DNA of 33,025 nt from contig CAZGYE010000025.1 of NCBI GenBank assembly GCA_964530165.1, positions 1 to 33,025 of the forward strand. Direction: 5' to 3'. Positions 1 through 8,178 of the stretch are shown here, in pieces; position 1 is the stretch's first letter, and each line of letters starts with the position of its first letter. The notes beneath the pieces are model-generated. The model saw only the letters and a program-made list of their open reading frames with translations, had not been told where the DNA came from and searched no databases. The position numbers were made by a program, and so were the translations under genes. This stretch comes from CAZGYE01 sp964530165. Lineage in GTDB: Bacteria > Planctomycetota > Planctomycetia > Planctomycetales > Planctomycetaceae.

Positions 1-780
1 CCCCCAATTCGCTCCGGAGAGCGGGCCGGAAAGCAAATCGACCATGGCCGCCAGGCAATACCCTTTGTGGCCGCCCCGTTGGCGTTCGGAACCGAGCGGC
101 AGCATGGCGCCGTCGGAGGCCATTTTGTGGGGGTCGGTGGTGGGGTGTCCGTCGCCGTCGATAGCCCAGCCGTCGGGGATCGGCTCTCCTTTGCGCATGG
201 CCATTTCCACTTTGCCGAAAGCCGCCGCGGTGGTTGCCATATCGATCACGACTGGGGGCTCTTCTTTGCCGGGAAACGCGACGGCGATCGGATTCGTGCC
301 GATCATCCGCTCGGCTCCCCACAGCGGAGCGACCATGCGGGTGGTGTTGGTCATCGCGAGGCCGATTTGGTCCCGCTTGAGCGCTTCGAGCACATAGTAC
401 CCGGCAATGCCGTAGTGGTTCGACCCGCGGACGGCCACCCAGCCCGAGCCGGCCGCATCCGCCTTGTCCATGGCGATGTTGTTCGCCTTGGGGCCGACCA
501 CCAGGCCGAGACCGTTGTCGCCGTCGACGGTGGCCGTGCTGGCCGTTTCCCGCACCACGGCGACGTTGGCCCGCGGATTGGTGCGGCCGATCGACAGCAG
601 TTCCCAGTAGCATTTCAGGCGGGCGATTCCGTGCGAGTCGATGCCGCGAAGGTCGGCCGACGCCAAGACGTCGGCCGCCAGACGGGCGTCGGCGTCGGGA
701 ACTCCCAGATGCGCCAACACGCGAACACAAAATTCGTGCAACTGCTCGATCGGATACAGATGGGTTTCGATTTCAGGCAT
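1..780 (-). CDS. Malate/L-lactate dehydrogenase family oxidoreductase (Ldh_2), 3' end outside the window
   Basis: Reading the minus strand from the ATG at 780 gives an open frame that runs off the left edge, so the C-terminus is missing. The protein begins MPEIETHLYPIEQL and contains DLRGIDSHGIARL, RGSNHYGIAGYY, GTNPIAVAFPG and DMATTAAAFGK. These are hallmarks of the NAD(P)-dependent Ldh_2 family (malate, L-lactate, ureidoglycolate or 2,3-diketogulonate dehydrogenases). The His in DSHG and the Asn-His pair in GSNHYG belong to the family's substrate and cofactor site. The enzymes are cytosolic and reduce or oxidise 2-hydroxy/2-keto acids. The substrate cannot be told from sequence. The next gene upstream, an L-2-hydroxyglutarate oxidase on the same strand, makes a 2-hydroxyacid role plausible (inference). 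No clear Shine-Dalgarno precedes the ATG. Confidence 0.88.
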   Translation of the reverse strand, partial: MPEIETHLYPIEQLHEFCVRVLAHLGVPDADARLAADVLASADLRGIDSHGIARLKCYWELLSIGRTNPRANVAVVRETASTATVDGDNGLGLVVGPKANNIAMDKADAAGSGWVAVRGSNHYGIAGYYVLEALKRDQIGLAMTNTTRMVAPLWGAERMIGTNPIAVAFPGKEEPPVVIDMATTAAAFGKVEMAMRKGEPIPDGWAIDGDGHPTTDPHKMASDGAMLPLGSERQRGGHKGYCLAAMVDLLSGPLSGANWG

Positions 781-844
781 GGCACTCGGTTACTCTGTTT
801 CGGGTTTTTGAAGCTCAAACGAATCAAGCATGGATGTCGTCGAG

Positions 845-904
845 TGTGGGGCAGGCTTTCTAGCCTGCCGATCGGCAATGGCAGGCTAGAAAGCCTGCCC
901 CACA
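845..904. repeat. Palindromic REP-like element, complete copy
   Basis: A 60-bp perfect inverted repeat: two 25-nt arms beginning TGTGGGGCAGG and ending CCTGCCCCACA around a 10-nt spacer (GATCGGCAAT). Each arm contains its own shorter palindrome, GGCAGGCTTTCTAGCCTGCC. The same unit recurs as an array at 11114-11518 and as a half copy at 17653-17677. It lies between the dehydrogenase and lhgO genes and accounts for spurious open frames here. Confidence 0.9.
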
Positions 905-933
905 AAGCCTTTCAAACTGAAGCTGACAAACCA

Positions 934-2130
934 CTAAAAATATGCGGCTAGTTTTTCGACGATCGTCCGGCCGATGTTCAGCGAGGCGGTGGCGGCCGGT
1001 GAAGGGGCATTACAGACGTTGATCACTCGCTCGGTCTCCTGGATGAGGAAGTCGTCGACCAGGCTGCCGTCGCGCCGTAGCGCCTGGGCCCGCACGCCGG
1101 CCGGCGCGGGTTGGAGATGTTCGGAGTGGATTTCGGGCATCAAGCGGCTCAAGGCTTTCACGAAGGCCCGCTTGCTGAAGGACCGCCACGTTTCCCCCAG
1201 CCCCATCTTCCAATACTTCAGCGCCATCCGCGGAAATCCAGGATAGGTGAGCGTCTCGAACAGATCAACCAGGTTGACGTCGGACTTGCGGTATCCTTCG
1301 CGGGCAAACGCCAGCACGGCATTCGGGCCGCATTCCACGCCGCCGCAAATCATCCGCGTGAAGTGAACTCCCAGAAACGGAAACTTCGGATCGGGGACTG
1401 GGTAGATGAGGTTCCGGCACAAGTGCTCCGCCGAGGAGGTCAACTCATAATACTCGCCACGAAACGGAACGATCTTCGCCTCGGGCTTGCTTCCGCTGAG
1501 CCTGGTGACACGGTCGGAATAAAGGCCGCAGCAATTGACGACGAGTCCGGCATCGACGTCGCCGGCGGTGCTCTGGACGACAGCCCGACCACTCTGCTGC
1601 GCGATGCCGATGACTTTGGCGTCTGTGAGAATCGTACCTTCCGATTGACGAACGTGCTCGGCAAGCGCCTGGCAGACCTGGCGGTAGTCGACGATACCGG
1701 CTTCCGGCACATGAAGGGCGCGGACGCCGGCGGCGTGTGGTTCCAGCTCCTGCAACCGCCCGCGCTCGATGATCTCACACTTGACGCCGTTGGCCTGTCC
1801 GCGCTCGTAGATCCGCTCCAGAGCGGGAATCTCGGATTCATCGACGGCGACGATCACCTTGCCGCACACATCGTAGGCGATGCCTTCCGCAGTGCAGAAA
1901 GCCTCCATAGCTTGTTTGCCTTCACGGCAATTGACGGCCTTCAGCGACCCGGGCCTGTAATAAATTCCGGAATGCAGCACCCCGGAGTTGTGGCCCGTTT
2001 GATGGTGGGCCAAGTCGGCTTCCTTCTCCAGGACGGTGACCCGCTTGTCCGGATACCGCTCGACGAGCCGGTATGCGGTGGCCAACCCGACGATTCCACC
2101 GCCAATGATCGCGACATCTGTTTGCTGCAT
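934..2130 (-). CDS. lhgO: L-2-hydroxyglutarate oxidase
   Basis: 398 aa, full length for the family. The N-terminus has the FAD dinucleotide fold motif GGGIVGLATAYRL (about residues 10-22), followed by the conserved block HHQTGHNSGVLHSGIYY that marks the LhgO/L2HGDH branch of the DAO superfamily. The enzyme oxidises L-2-hydroxyglutarate to 2-oxoglutarate and passes electrons to the membrane quinone pool; it is membrane-associated. It lies 15 nt after the apbE-nqrM stop and so is probably the last gene of the nqr transcript. That would link a quinone-reducing oxidase with a quinone-reducing NADH dehydrogenase (inference). The start codon is preceded by a weak GAGAG. Confidence 0.93.
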   Translation of the reverse strand: MQQTDVAIIGGGIVGLATAYRLVERYPDKRVTVLEKEADLAHHQTGHNSGVLHSGIYYRPGSLKAVNCREGKQAMEAFCTAEGIAYDVCGKVIVAVDESEIPALERIYERGQANGVKCEIIERGRLQELEPHAAGVRALHVPEAGIVDYRQVCQALAEHVRQSEGTILTDAKVIGIAQQSGRAVVQSTAGDVDAGLVVNCCGLYSDRVTRLSGSKPEAKIVPFRGEYYELTSSAEHLCRNLIYPVPDPKFPFLGVHFTRMICGGVECGPNAVLAFAREGYRKSDVNLVDLFETLTYPGFPRMALKYWKMGLGETWRSFSKRAFVKALSRLMPEIHSEHLQPAPAGVRAQALRRDGSLVDDFLIQETERVINVCNAPSPAATASLNIGRTIVEKLAAYF

Positions 2131-2145
2131 GTTCTCTCGGTGGGA

Positions 2146-3576
2146 TCACTCTGGAATGGCCGCGTCTGTTGGAAGCCGGCGGGATTCGTTTCCTTCGGCG
2201 TCGGAGTGGTTTTCGTCGATGCCGGAGCGTTGGGCGGCCCGCGCGTCGCACGCCTCGCACAGCGGCCGGCCCTGCTCGTCCCGCATCCCCGCCAGCCCGC
2301 CGCACGTACCTCGCAAACAGCGATGACTGAAGATCACTCCGAGGGCCATCGCGACAACGGCCACAGCAAAGATCGCGAAGGCGGCCAGAAAGAGAGTCAT
2401 GTGATTTTCCGCTTCTCGTCCGGACAGTTTTTCGAAGGCGGGCGTTGCCTGTTCAACGAATCCGTCGTCTCGGCGCACGATCAACAATGCCGCCAGGTTT
2501 TCTTTGAGCGCCAGATTATAGCCCTTTTGCGGTCCCAGAACCATCAAGGCGGTGGCCATCGCATCGGCGCGCATGCAATTGTCGGCGATGACGGTGGCCG
2601 AGGCCAGTGCGTGCTCAATCGGCCGGCCCGTGCGAGGGTCGATGGTGTGGGAGTATCGTTTTCCGCCGATCTCGACGAAATTGCGGTAATCGCCAGAGGT
2701 GGCCATGGCGCCGTCTGCGAGCACGATTCGCTTCTGGATGCCTCTGCGGTTTGGCGTTGGCGTCTCGATGCCGATGGTCCACATCTTGCCGTCCGGTTTT
2801 GCTCCCTTGGTGCGAATCTCGCCGCCGATCTCGATCATGTAGCCGGCAAGTGCCCGCTCGTCGAGCAGCTCGGCGATCCGATCCACCGCAAAGCCCTTGG
2901 CAATGGCGGAGAGGTCAACGTACATGTCGCTCCGCGACTTGCGGAGTGCGGGGGGGGAATCGCGAACATCGAGCCGGCTGTAACCGACCTTGTCTTTGGC
3001 TTCGGCAATCTCTGTGTCGGTGGGGAGACGACCGTCTCGCGGTTCGGGGCCAAAGTTCCACAGATTGACCAAGGGGCCGACGGTCACGTCGAACGCGCCG
3101 CCGCTGAGCTGACTGACTCGCCGGGCTTCCGCCACGACAAGTGCCGTCTCCGGGGAGACGTCGAACCACTCGGCGCCGACATAGGAATTGAATCGCGACA
3201 GCTCCGACTCCGGGCGGTACGTCGACATCTGGTCGTTGATGGTTTCGAGCCGACCATCGATTTCGGCCTGCAGTTGATCGGTGTCGGCCTCGGGTGGCAG
3301 GTTCGCCAGCTTCACCGTATAGCGGGTTCCCATAGTGAGGCCCATAATGGTGACCGCGGCGTTGTCCGCCCCGCGTTCAGCACATCCGCAGAGGGCCAAG
3401 AGGACGCATAACGCCGCGACGTGGCTCGAAGCAAAGCTCGTGTGGCCTTTGTGCCGCTCGGTTGCTACGAAATGGCCAATGACCAATGACCAACGAGCAA
3501 TTCCCAATGACCAACGAGCAATGACCAATGCTCTCGGCAACGACCAGGCCACACCGATGAACTTCGTTGCGGTCAT
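2146..3576 (-). CDS. apbE: FAD:protein FMN transferase fused to an NqrM-like domain
   Basis: 476 aa. Residues about 75-385 are ApbE: MGLTMGTRYTVKL, DVTVGPLVNLWNFGP, YVDLSAIAKGFAVDRI and HTIDPRTGRPIEH. ApbE transfers FMN from FAD to the threonines of NqrB and NqrC. Residues about 393-445 form a second domain: a hydrophobic helix (MTLFLAAFAIFAVAVVAMAL) and then CLRGTCGG...LCEAC, four cysteines as in NqrM, which delivers iron to the NqrD/NqrE site. In Vibrio-type operons apbE and nqrM are separate neighbouring genes. A lipobox-like LCGC (residues about 61-64) after a hydrophobic stretch suggests a lipoprotein, but the ATG lies about 60 residues earlier and the intervening peptide is encoded by an intergenic repeat. 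The true start may be a TTG inside the repeat, around 3485. Confidence 0.88.
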   Translation of the reverse strand: MTATKFIGVAWSLPRALVIARWSLGIARWSLVIGHFVATERHKGHTSFASSHVAALCVLLALCGCAERGADNAAVTIMGLTMGTRYTVKLANLPPEADTDQLQAEIDGRLETINDQMSTYRPESELSRFNSYVGAEWFDVSPETALVVAEARRVSQLSGGAFDVTVGPLVNLWNFGPEPRDGRLPTDTEIAEAKDKVGYSRLDVRDSPPALRKSRSDMYVDLSAIAKGFAVDRIAELLDERALAGYMIEIGGEIRTKGAKPDGKMWTIGIETPTPNRRGIQKRIVLADGAMATSGDYRNFVEIGGKRYSHTIDPRTGRPIEHALASATVIADNCMRADAMATALMVLGPQKGYNLALKENLAALLIVRRDDGFVEQATPAFEKLSGREAENHMTLFLAAFAIFAVAVVAMALGVIFSHRCLRGTCGGLAGMRDEQGRPLCEACDARAAQRSGIDENHSDAEGNESRRLPTDAAIPE

Positions 3577-3636
3577 CGTCTTTGGCCGGCTGATGGCCCC
3601 TTGTTCGTCATTGGGAATTGGTCATTGGTCATTTCG
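3471..3636. repeat. Repeat with inverted copies between nqrF and apbE
   Basis: Short degenerate units of the type CCAATGACCAATGACC and CAATTCCCAATGACC occur at 3476-3536. An inverted copy (TCATTGGGAATTGGTCATTGG) lies at 3608-3628. The 12-nt AATTCCCAATGA at 3499-3510 pairs perfectly with 3608-3619, so the nqrF-apbE transcript could form a stem here. The left half lies inside the annotated apbE frame and supplies its odd N-terminal residues (ALVIARWSLGIARWS). Confidence 0.75.
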
Positions 3637-3649
3637 ATGTACACTCTGC

Positions 3650-4870
3650 TCAGCTACTGAAGTCGTCGCAGAGGATGTTCTCCGGTTCGACGCCCAGATC
3701 GTCGAGCAGCTTCAACACGGCCTGCAGCATCATGGGCGGTCCGCAGATGTAGTATTCGCAATCTTCGGGGGCGGGGTGGTCCTTCAAGTATTGGTCGTAG
3801 AGGACCTGGTGGATGAATCCGGTGAGCCCGGTCCAGTTGTCTTCGGGCTGCGGCTCGGAGAGGGCCACGTGCCAAGAGAAGTTCTCATTCTCTCTGGCCA
3901 GTTGCTCGAATTCTTCCTGATAGAACATCTCGCGCAGGCTGCGGGCGCCGTACCAGTAGGAGACCTTCCGCTTTGTCTTGCGGATTTTGAGCAGCTCAAA
4001 CACGTGCGACCGCAGCGGGGCCATGCCGGCGCCGCCGCCGATGTAAATCATCTCGGCATCGGTCTCCTTGATGAAGAATTCGCCGTACGGTCCGGAAATG
4101 GTGCACTCGTCGCCGGACTTGAGGTTGAAGATGAACGACGAAACCTTGCCCGGCGGTGTTCCCTCCGGCGCCCGGGGCGGCGGGGTCGCGATCCGGACGT
4201 TGAGCTTGATGGTGCCCTTTTCGCCCGGGTAGTTGGCCATCGAATAGGCCCGCGTCACGTCCTCGACGACGTGCGATTCCAGCCGCCAGAGGTTGTACCT
4301 GTCCCAATCGGGTCGGTATTCCTCTTGGATGTTGAAGTCGGAGTACCTCAGATAGTGAGGCGGGACTTCGATCTGGATAAATCCTCCCGGCTTGAAATCG
4401 ACGTTTTCGCCGGCCGGCAGGTCGAGCACCAGCTCCTTGATGAACGTGGCAACGTTGCAATTCGAGCGGACGGTGCACGGCCACTTCTTGGTCTCGAAGA
4501 CTTCCGGGGGGACTTCGATGTTCATGTCCTGCTTGACGGCCACCTGGCAGGCCAGTCGCAGTCCCTCACGGGCCTGACGGTTGTTGATGTGGTTTCTCTC
4601 AGTGGGCAGGATGTCGCCGCCCCCGGCGAGCACCCGCACCTTACACTGCCCGCAGGTCCCGCCGCCGCCGCAGGCCGAGGAGACGAAAATGTTGTCCGAA
4701 GCCAACGCCCCCAACAGCTTGCCGCCGGCGGGAACCGTAACGGTCTTTTGATCGTTGATGAGGATCTTCACACTTCCGCTGGCGACCAGCTTCGACTTCG
4801 CAAACAGAATGAGCACCACCAGCGCCGCCACGACGGTGGTAAACATGACGACGCCGAGAAAAATTTCCAT
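3650..4870 (-). CDS. nqrF: Na+-translocating NADH:quinone reductase subunit F
   Basis: 406 aa, standard length. It has an N-terminal membrane helix (about residues 3-23). A 2Fe-2S ferredoxin domain follows, with cysteines C67, C73 and C76 (SSACGGGGTCGQC) and C108 (LRLACQV). The FAD domain contains RAYSMANYP and the NADH-binding part GGGAGMAPLRS and YYICGPPMM. NqrF is the electron entry point of Na+-NQR: NADH reduces FAD, then the 2Fe-2S centre, then the FMNs on NqrC and NqrB. It is separated from nqrE by 17 nt and is the last structural subunit before the maturation gene. Confidence 0.97.
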   Translation of the reverse strand: MEIFLGVVMFTTVVAALVVLILFAKSKLVASGSVKILINDQKTVTVPAGGKLLGALASDNIFVSSACGGGGTCGQCKVRVLAGGGDILPTERNHINNRQAREGLRLACQVAVKQDMNIEVPPEVFETKKWPCTVRSNCNVATFIKELVLDLPAGENVDFKPGGFIQIEVPPHYLRYSDFNIQEEYRPDWDRYNLWRLESHVVEDVTRAYSMANYPGEKGTIKLNVRIATPPPRAPEGTPPGKVSSFIFNLKSGDECTISGPYGEFFIKETDAEMIYIGGGAGMAPLRSHVFELLKIRKTKRKVSYWYGARSLREMFYQEEFEQLARENENFSWHVALSEPQPEDNWTGLTGFIHQVLYDQYLKDHPAPEDCEYYICGPPMMLQAVLKLLDDLGVEPENILCDDFSS

Positions 4871-4887
4871 GACAATGACCTAGCTAA

Positions 4888-5511
4888 TCACAACTGGATT
4901 CCCGAGAACGACATGAACGCCAGCGCCATCAGGCCGACCGTGATGAACGTGATTCCGAGCCCCCTCAGCCCGTCGGGCACGTCGCTGTATTTCATTTTCT
5001 CGCGAATGCCGGCCAAAGCGGTGATCGCCAGCGCCCAGCCCATGCCCGAACCGAATCCGAAAACAACGCTCTCGGCAAAGTTGTAATCGCGGACCTCCAT
5101 GAACAGCGTCCCGCCGAGGATGGCACAGTTGACGGTAATCAGCGGCAGAAAGATGCCCAGCGCGTTGTACAGCAGCGGGAAGAAGCGGTCGAGTGTCATT
5201 TCCAGAATCTGCACCATCGCCGCGATCACGCCGATGTAGCTGATCAGCCCTAAGAACGTCAGATCGATGCTGCTGTAGCCCTCGCCCAACACGCGGGCTA
5301 GCGCGCCCTGCTTCAATACGTAGTTCAAAATGAGATTGTTGGCGGGGACCGTAATCGTCTGAATGACGACCACCGCAATCCCCAGCCCGACGGCCGTTTT
5401 CACGTTCTTCGAGACCGCCAGAAACGTGCACATGCCGAGAAAAAACGACAGTGCCAGATTCTCGACGAATACCGACTTCACGAACAGGCTGATGTAATGC
5501 TCGGCCCCCAT
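4888..5511 (-). CDS. nqrE: Na+-translocating NADH:quinone reductase subunit E
   Basis: 207 aa, integral membrane protein with about six helices. It contains the family blocks FVENLALSFFLGMCTFLAVS and LITVNCAILGGTLFMEVRDY. C28 and C129 correspond to the cysteines that, with the pair in NqrD, hold the intramembrane iron centre of the complex. It begins 4 nt after the nqrD stop, consistent with translational coupling. NqrD and NqrE form inverted-topology partners that relay electrons across the membrane. Confidence 0.97.
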   Translation of the reverse strand: MGAEHYISLFVKSVFVENLALSFFLGMCTFLAVSKNVKTAVGLGIAVVVIQTITVPANNLILNYVLKQGALARVLGEGYSSIDLTFLGLISYIGVIAAMVQILEMTLDRFFPLLYNALGIFLPLITVNCAILGGTLFMEVRDYNFAESVVFGFGSGMGWALAITALAGIREKMKYSDVPDGLRGLGITFITVGLMALAFMSFSGIQL

Positions 5512-5515
5512 CGTT

Positions 5516-6148
5516 TTAACCCTCCTCGACCTGCTCGGGTTTCCAGGTCCTCATCGCCCAGATCGTCAGCCCGATGATGAAGAACGCGCTCGGCGGCAAG
5601 AGCATCAGACCGTTAGGCACATACCAGCCTCCCTCGGTCACCGTCGGCATCAGCGACATCCCGAACAGCCTGCCCGATCCGAACAACTCACGCAGTACGC
5701 CGACGAAAAGCAAGATCAGACTGTAGCCGACGCCGTTGCCCAGACCGTCCAAAAAACTCAGCTTCACGTTGTTTCTCATCGCAAAGCCTTCGGCCCGGCC
5801 CATGACGATGCAATTGGTGATGATCAACCCCACGAACACCGAGAGCTGCTGGCTGATGTTGAACGCAAACGCCTGAATGAACTCGTCGACCACGATGACC
5901 AGCGAGGCGATGATCGTCATCTGCACGATGATGCGGATGCTGGTGGGTATCTGCTTTCGGATGAGTGCCACGGAGGCGCTCGAGCAGGCCGTGACGAAGG
6001 TGACGGCCAAGCACATCACGACGGTCGTTTCCAGCTTGATCGTGACGGCCAGCGCCGAGCAGATTCCGAGCACCTGCAGGGCGATGGGATTGTTGTCGAA
6101 GAGCGGATTGAGAAAAATTTCTTTCGGTTTCGGTTCAGCCATGGCCAT
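5516..6148 (-). CDS. nqrD: Na+-translocating NADH:quinone reductase subunit D
   Basis: 210 aa, integral membrane protein. The conserved segments NPIALQVLGICSALAVT and LIITNCIVMGRAEGFAM carry C30 and C113, the NqrD half of the iron site shared with NqrE. Length and motif order match the family. The start overlaps the end of nqrC by 14 nt, so the genes are expected to be co-translated. Confidence 0.97.
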   Translation of the reverse strand: MAMAEPKPKEIFLNPLFDNNPIALQVLGICSALAVTIKLETTVVMCLAVTFVTACSSASVALIRKQIPTSIRIIVQMTIIASLVIVVDEFIQAFAFNISQQLSVFVGLIITNCIVMGRAEGFAMRNNVKLSFLDGLGNGVGYSLILLFVGVLRELFGSGRLFGMSLMPTVTEGGWYVPNGLMLLPPSAFFIIGLTIWAMRTWKPEQVEEG

Positions 6149-6944
6149 CTCCTACCGGCCGTTGCCCGGCGAGTTCTTGCTGTTGCTTAACGAGGAACGG
6201 TTTGAAGCCATTCGCGCCGAGCCAGAACTTCATCATATTCGTGACGCCGCGGGAGGTGAGCGTTGCCCCGGAGAGCGCATCGACCTGGTATTCGGAGCTT
6301 GCGTTTTTGGTCACTTCCAGCCGCACGTTCCAATCCTTGTCGAAGACTTTCTTTCCCTTCCACTTCGCCTTCCAGAGCGGATTGTCAACTTCCCCGCCCA
6401 GTCCCGGTGTTTCAGCATGCTGGTAGTAAGTCAGGCCGCGAACCACCAACTGATCGGCGCCGCCGCGAAGCGACTCGACATCCAGCGCGATGAATCCGTA
6501 CAGCGTCGACCACAGGCCATACCCCCGAATCGGCAAAACGATCTGATCGAGTTTGCCATCTTTGCGGACTAGGTAGACAAACGAATGTTCTTCTCGCCGT
6601 TTGATGCCGGCCGGGTCCGCTTCCGGAGAAAGCGAGGGGGCCTCTTTCGCCTCCTCGAGTTGGTCGAATACTTTCGGATCCTTCTTGGCGTTATACGTGC
6701 CGTCAGCGAGATCGATGATCCGGGTCTCAACTTGCTGCTCGAAGAGCGGTCCCACATCGGCGTTGCCGTGCTCGTCTTCATGGAACAGTCCGGCGGCGAG
6801 CAAGATGTTCTTCTTCCGCTCGCGCTCCCGATTGTCCTCCTGCTTGCCACGTAGTCCCACCGCGGACAACGAGACCACAAACGAACAGACCAGGCAGAGC
6901 AGAATGGTGACCTTGAACGTCTGGCCGATCGATTCACGCTGCAT
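6135..6944 (-). CDS. nqrC: Na+-translocating NADH:quinone reductase subunit C
   Basis: 269 aa. One N-terminal transmembrane helix (about residues 10-30) is followed by a periplasmic FMN-binding domain. The flavinylation motif VDALSGATLTSRGV is present and T228 in SGAT is the expected covalent FMN site, the substrate of the ApbE at 2146-3576. PIRGYGLWSTLYGFIAL is the usual block preceding it. The gene overlaps nqrB by 11 nt and nqrD by 14 nt. Confidence 0.97.
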   Translation of the reverse strand: MQRESIGQTFKVTILLCLVCSFVVSLSAVGLRGKQEDNRERERKKNILLAAGLFHEDEHGNADVGPLFEQQVETRIIDLADGTYNAKKDPKVFDQLEEAKEAPSLSPEADPAGIKRREEHSFVYLVRKDGKLDQIVLPIRGYGLWSTLYGFIALDVESLRGGADQLVVRGLTYYQHAETPGLGGEVDNPLWKAKWKGKKVFDKDWNVRLEVTKNASSEYQVDALSGATLTSRGVTNMMKFWLGANGFKPFLVKQQQELAGQRPVGDGHG

Positions 6945-8166
6945 TGCGCGCCAGCCTTCTCTTAATGTTTGCCTGAACCACGAAATAGTCGATCAGCGGC
7001 GCGAACACGTTGCCGAATAATATCGCCAGCATGATCCCCTCTGCATAGCCGGGATTAAACACGCGGATGAGAATCGTCATCACGCCGATCAACGCGCCGT
7101 AAATCCATTTTCCCGTTTCGGTCATCGAGGCCGAGACCGGATCGGTGGCCATGAAAACCGTTCCGAACGCAAAACCGCCCACGACCAAATGCCACCAGGG
7201 CGGCATGGCAAACACGGGATTCGAATCGCTGCCGACGATGCCCCACAAAAACAACGAAAGCACCCCGGCGCCGGCGACCACACCCGCCATAATTCGCCAC
7301 GAGCCGATACCGGTGGCGATCAATACTGCCGCCCCGAACAAGCAAGCCAGCGTCGACGTTTCCCCCATCGAGCCGGGGATGGTTCCGAGAAAAGCCTGCC
7401 CCCAGCTCACGGTCGCGGTGACGGCGTTCATGCCGGTCTGGACGTCCGCGGCCGCCAGCGAGCCCAACGCCGTCGCGCCGCTGAAGCCGTCCACGTTCAC
7501 GGCCGTCCAAACGGCGTCGCCGCTGATGTTGCCCGGATAGGCGAAATACAGAAACGCCCGCGCGGTCAACGCCGGGTTCAAGAAGTTCTTGCCGGTCCCG
7601 CCGAACACCTCCTTGCCGAACACCACGCCGAAGCTGACGCCCAACGCCACCTGCCACAGCGGAATCGTGGGCGGCAGCGTGAGCGGGAGCAGAAAACCCG
7701 TCACAAAAAACCCTTCGTTCACCTCGTGCTTCCGCACGCTGGCGAAGAGCACCTCCCAGAACCCGCCCACGATGTTCGTGACCAGGTAAACCGGAATGAA
7801 ATACAACGCCCCGTGAACCAGACAGGCCAAGATGTCCCCGGGGCCGTAGCCGAGGCCCAATCCCTCGATGAGGGCGCCCCGCCATCCGCCGGCCGATGTG
7901 ACCCCCAAATCCTGCATTGCCAGATTGGACTGATAGCCGGTGTTCCACATGGCCATCAGGATGCACGGCACCAGAGCCGCCACAACCGTCGTCATCATCC
8001 GCTTCAGATCCATGGCATCGCGGACGTGCGAAGCGCGGCTGGTGACCTCCCCGGGGGTATAGAAAAAGGTATCGGTCGCTTCAAAGAGGGGATGAAGCTT
8101 TTCGAGCTTTCCGCCCCTGGCAAACATCGGCTGCAGGCGATCGAGAACGCGTCTCAACGGCTTCAT
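6934..8166 (-). CDS. nqrB: Na+-translocating NADH:quinone reductase subunit B
   Basis: 410 aa, polytopic membrane subunit with about ten helices. VNVDGFSGATALGSL carries the second covalent FMN site, with T232 in SGAT as the acceptor. FGGTGKNFLNPALTARAFLYF is a characteristic NqrB segment. NqrB also binds riboflavin and forms the Na+ channel and the quinone-reducing part of the complex with NqrA. It lies 12 nt after the nqrA stop and overlaps nqrC. Confidence 0.97.
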   Translation of the reverse strand: MKPLRRVLDRLQPMFARGGKLEKLHPLFEATDTFFYTPGEVTSRASHVRDAMDLKRMMTTVVAALVPCILMAMWNTGYQSNLAMQDLGVTSAGGWRGALIEGLGLGYGPGDILACLVHGALYFIPVYLVTNIVGGFWEVLFASVRKHEVNEGFFVTGFLLPLTLPPTIPLWQVALGVSFGVVFGKEVFGGTGKNFLNPALTARAFLYFAYPGNISGDAVWTAVNVDGFSGATALGSLAAADVQTGMNAVTATVSWGQAFLGTIPGSMGETSTLACLFGAAVLIATGIGSWRIMAGVVAGAGVLSLFLWGIVGSDSNPVFAMPPWWHLVVGGFAFGTVFMATDPVSASMTETGKWIYGALIGVMTILIRVFNPGYAEGIMLAILFGNVFAPLIDYFVVQANIKRRLARNAA

Positions 8167-8178
8167 TATTTCTCCGGG

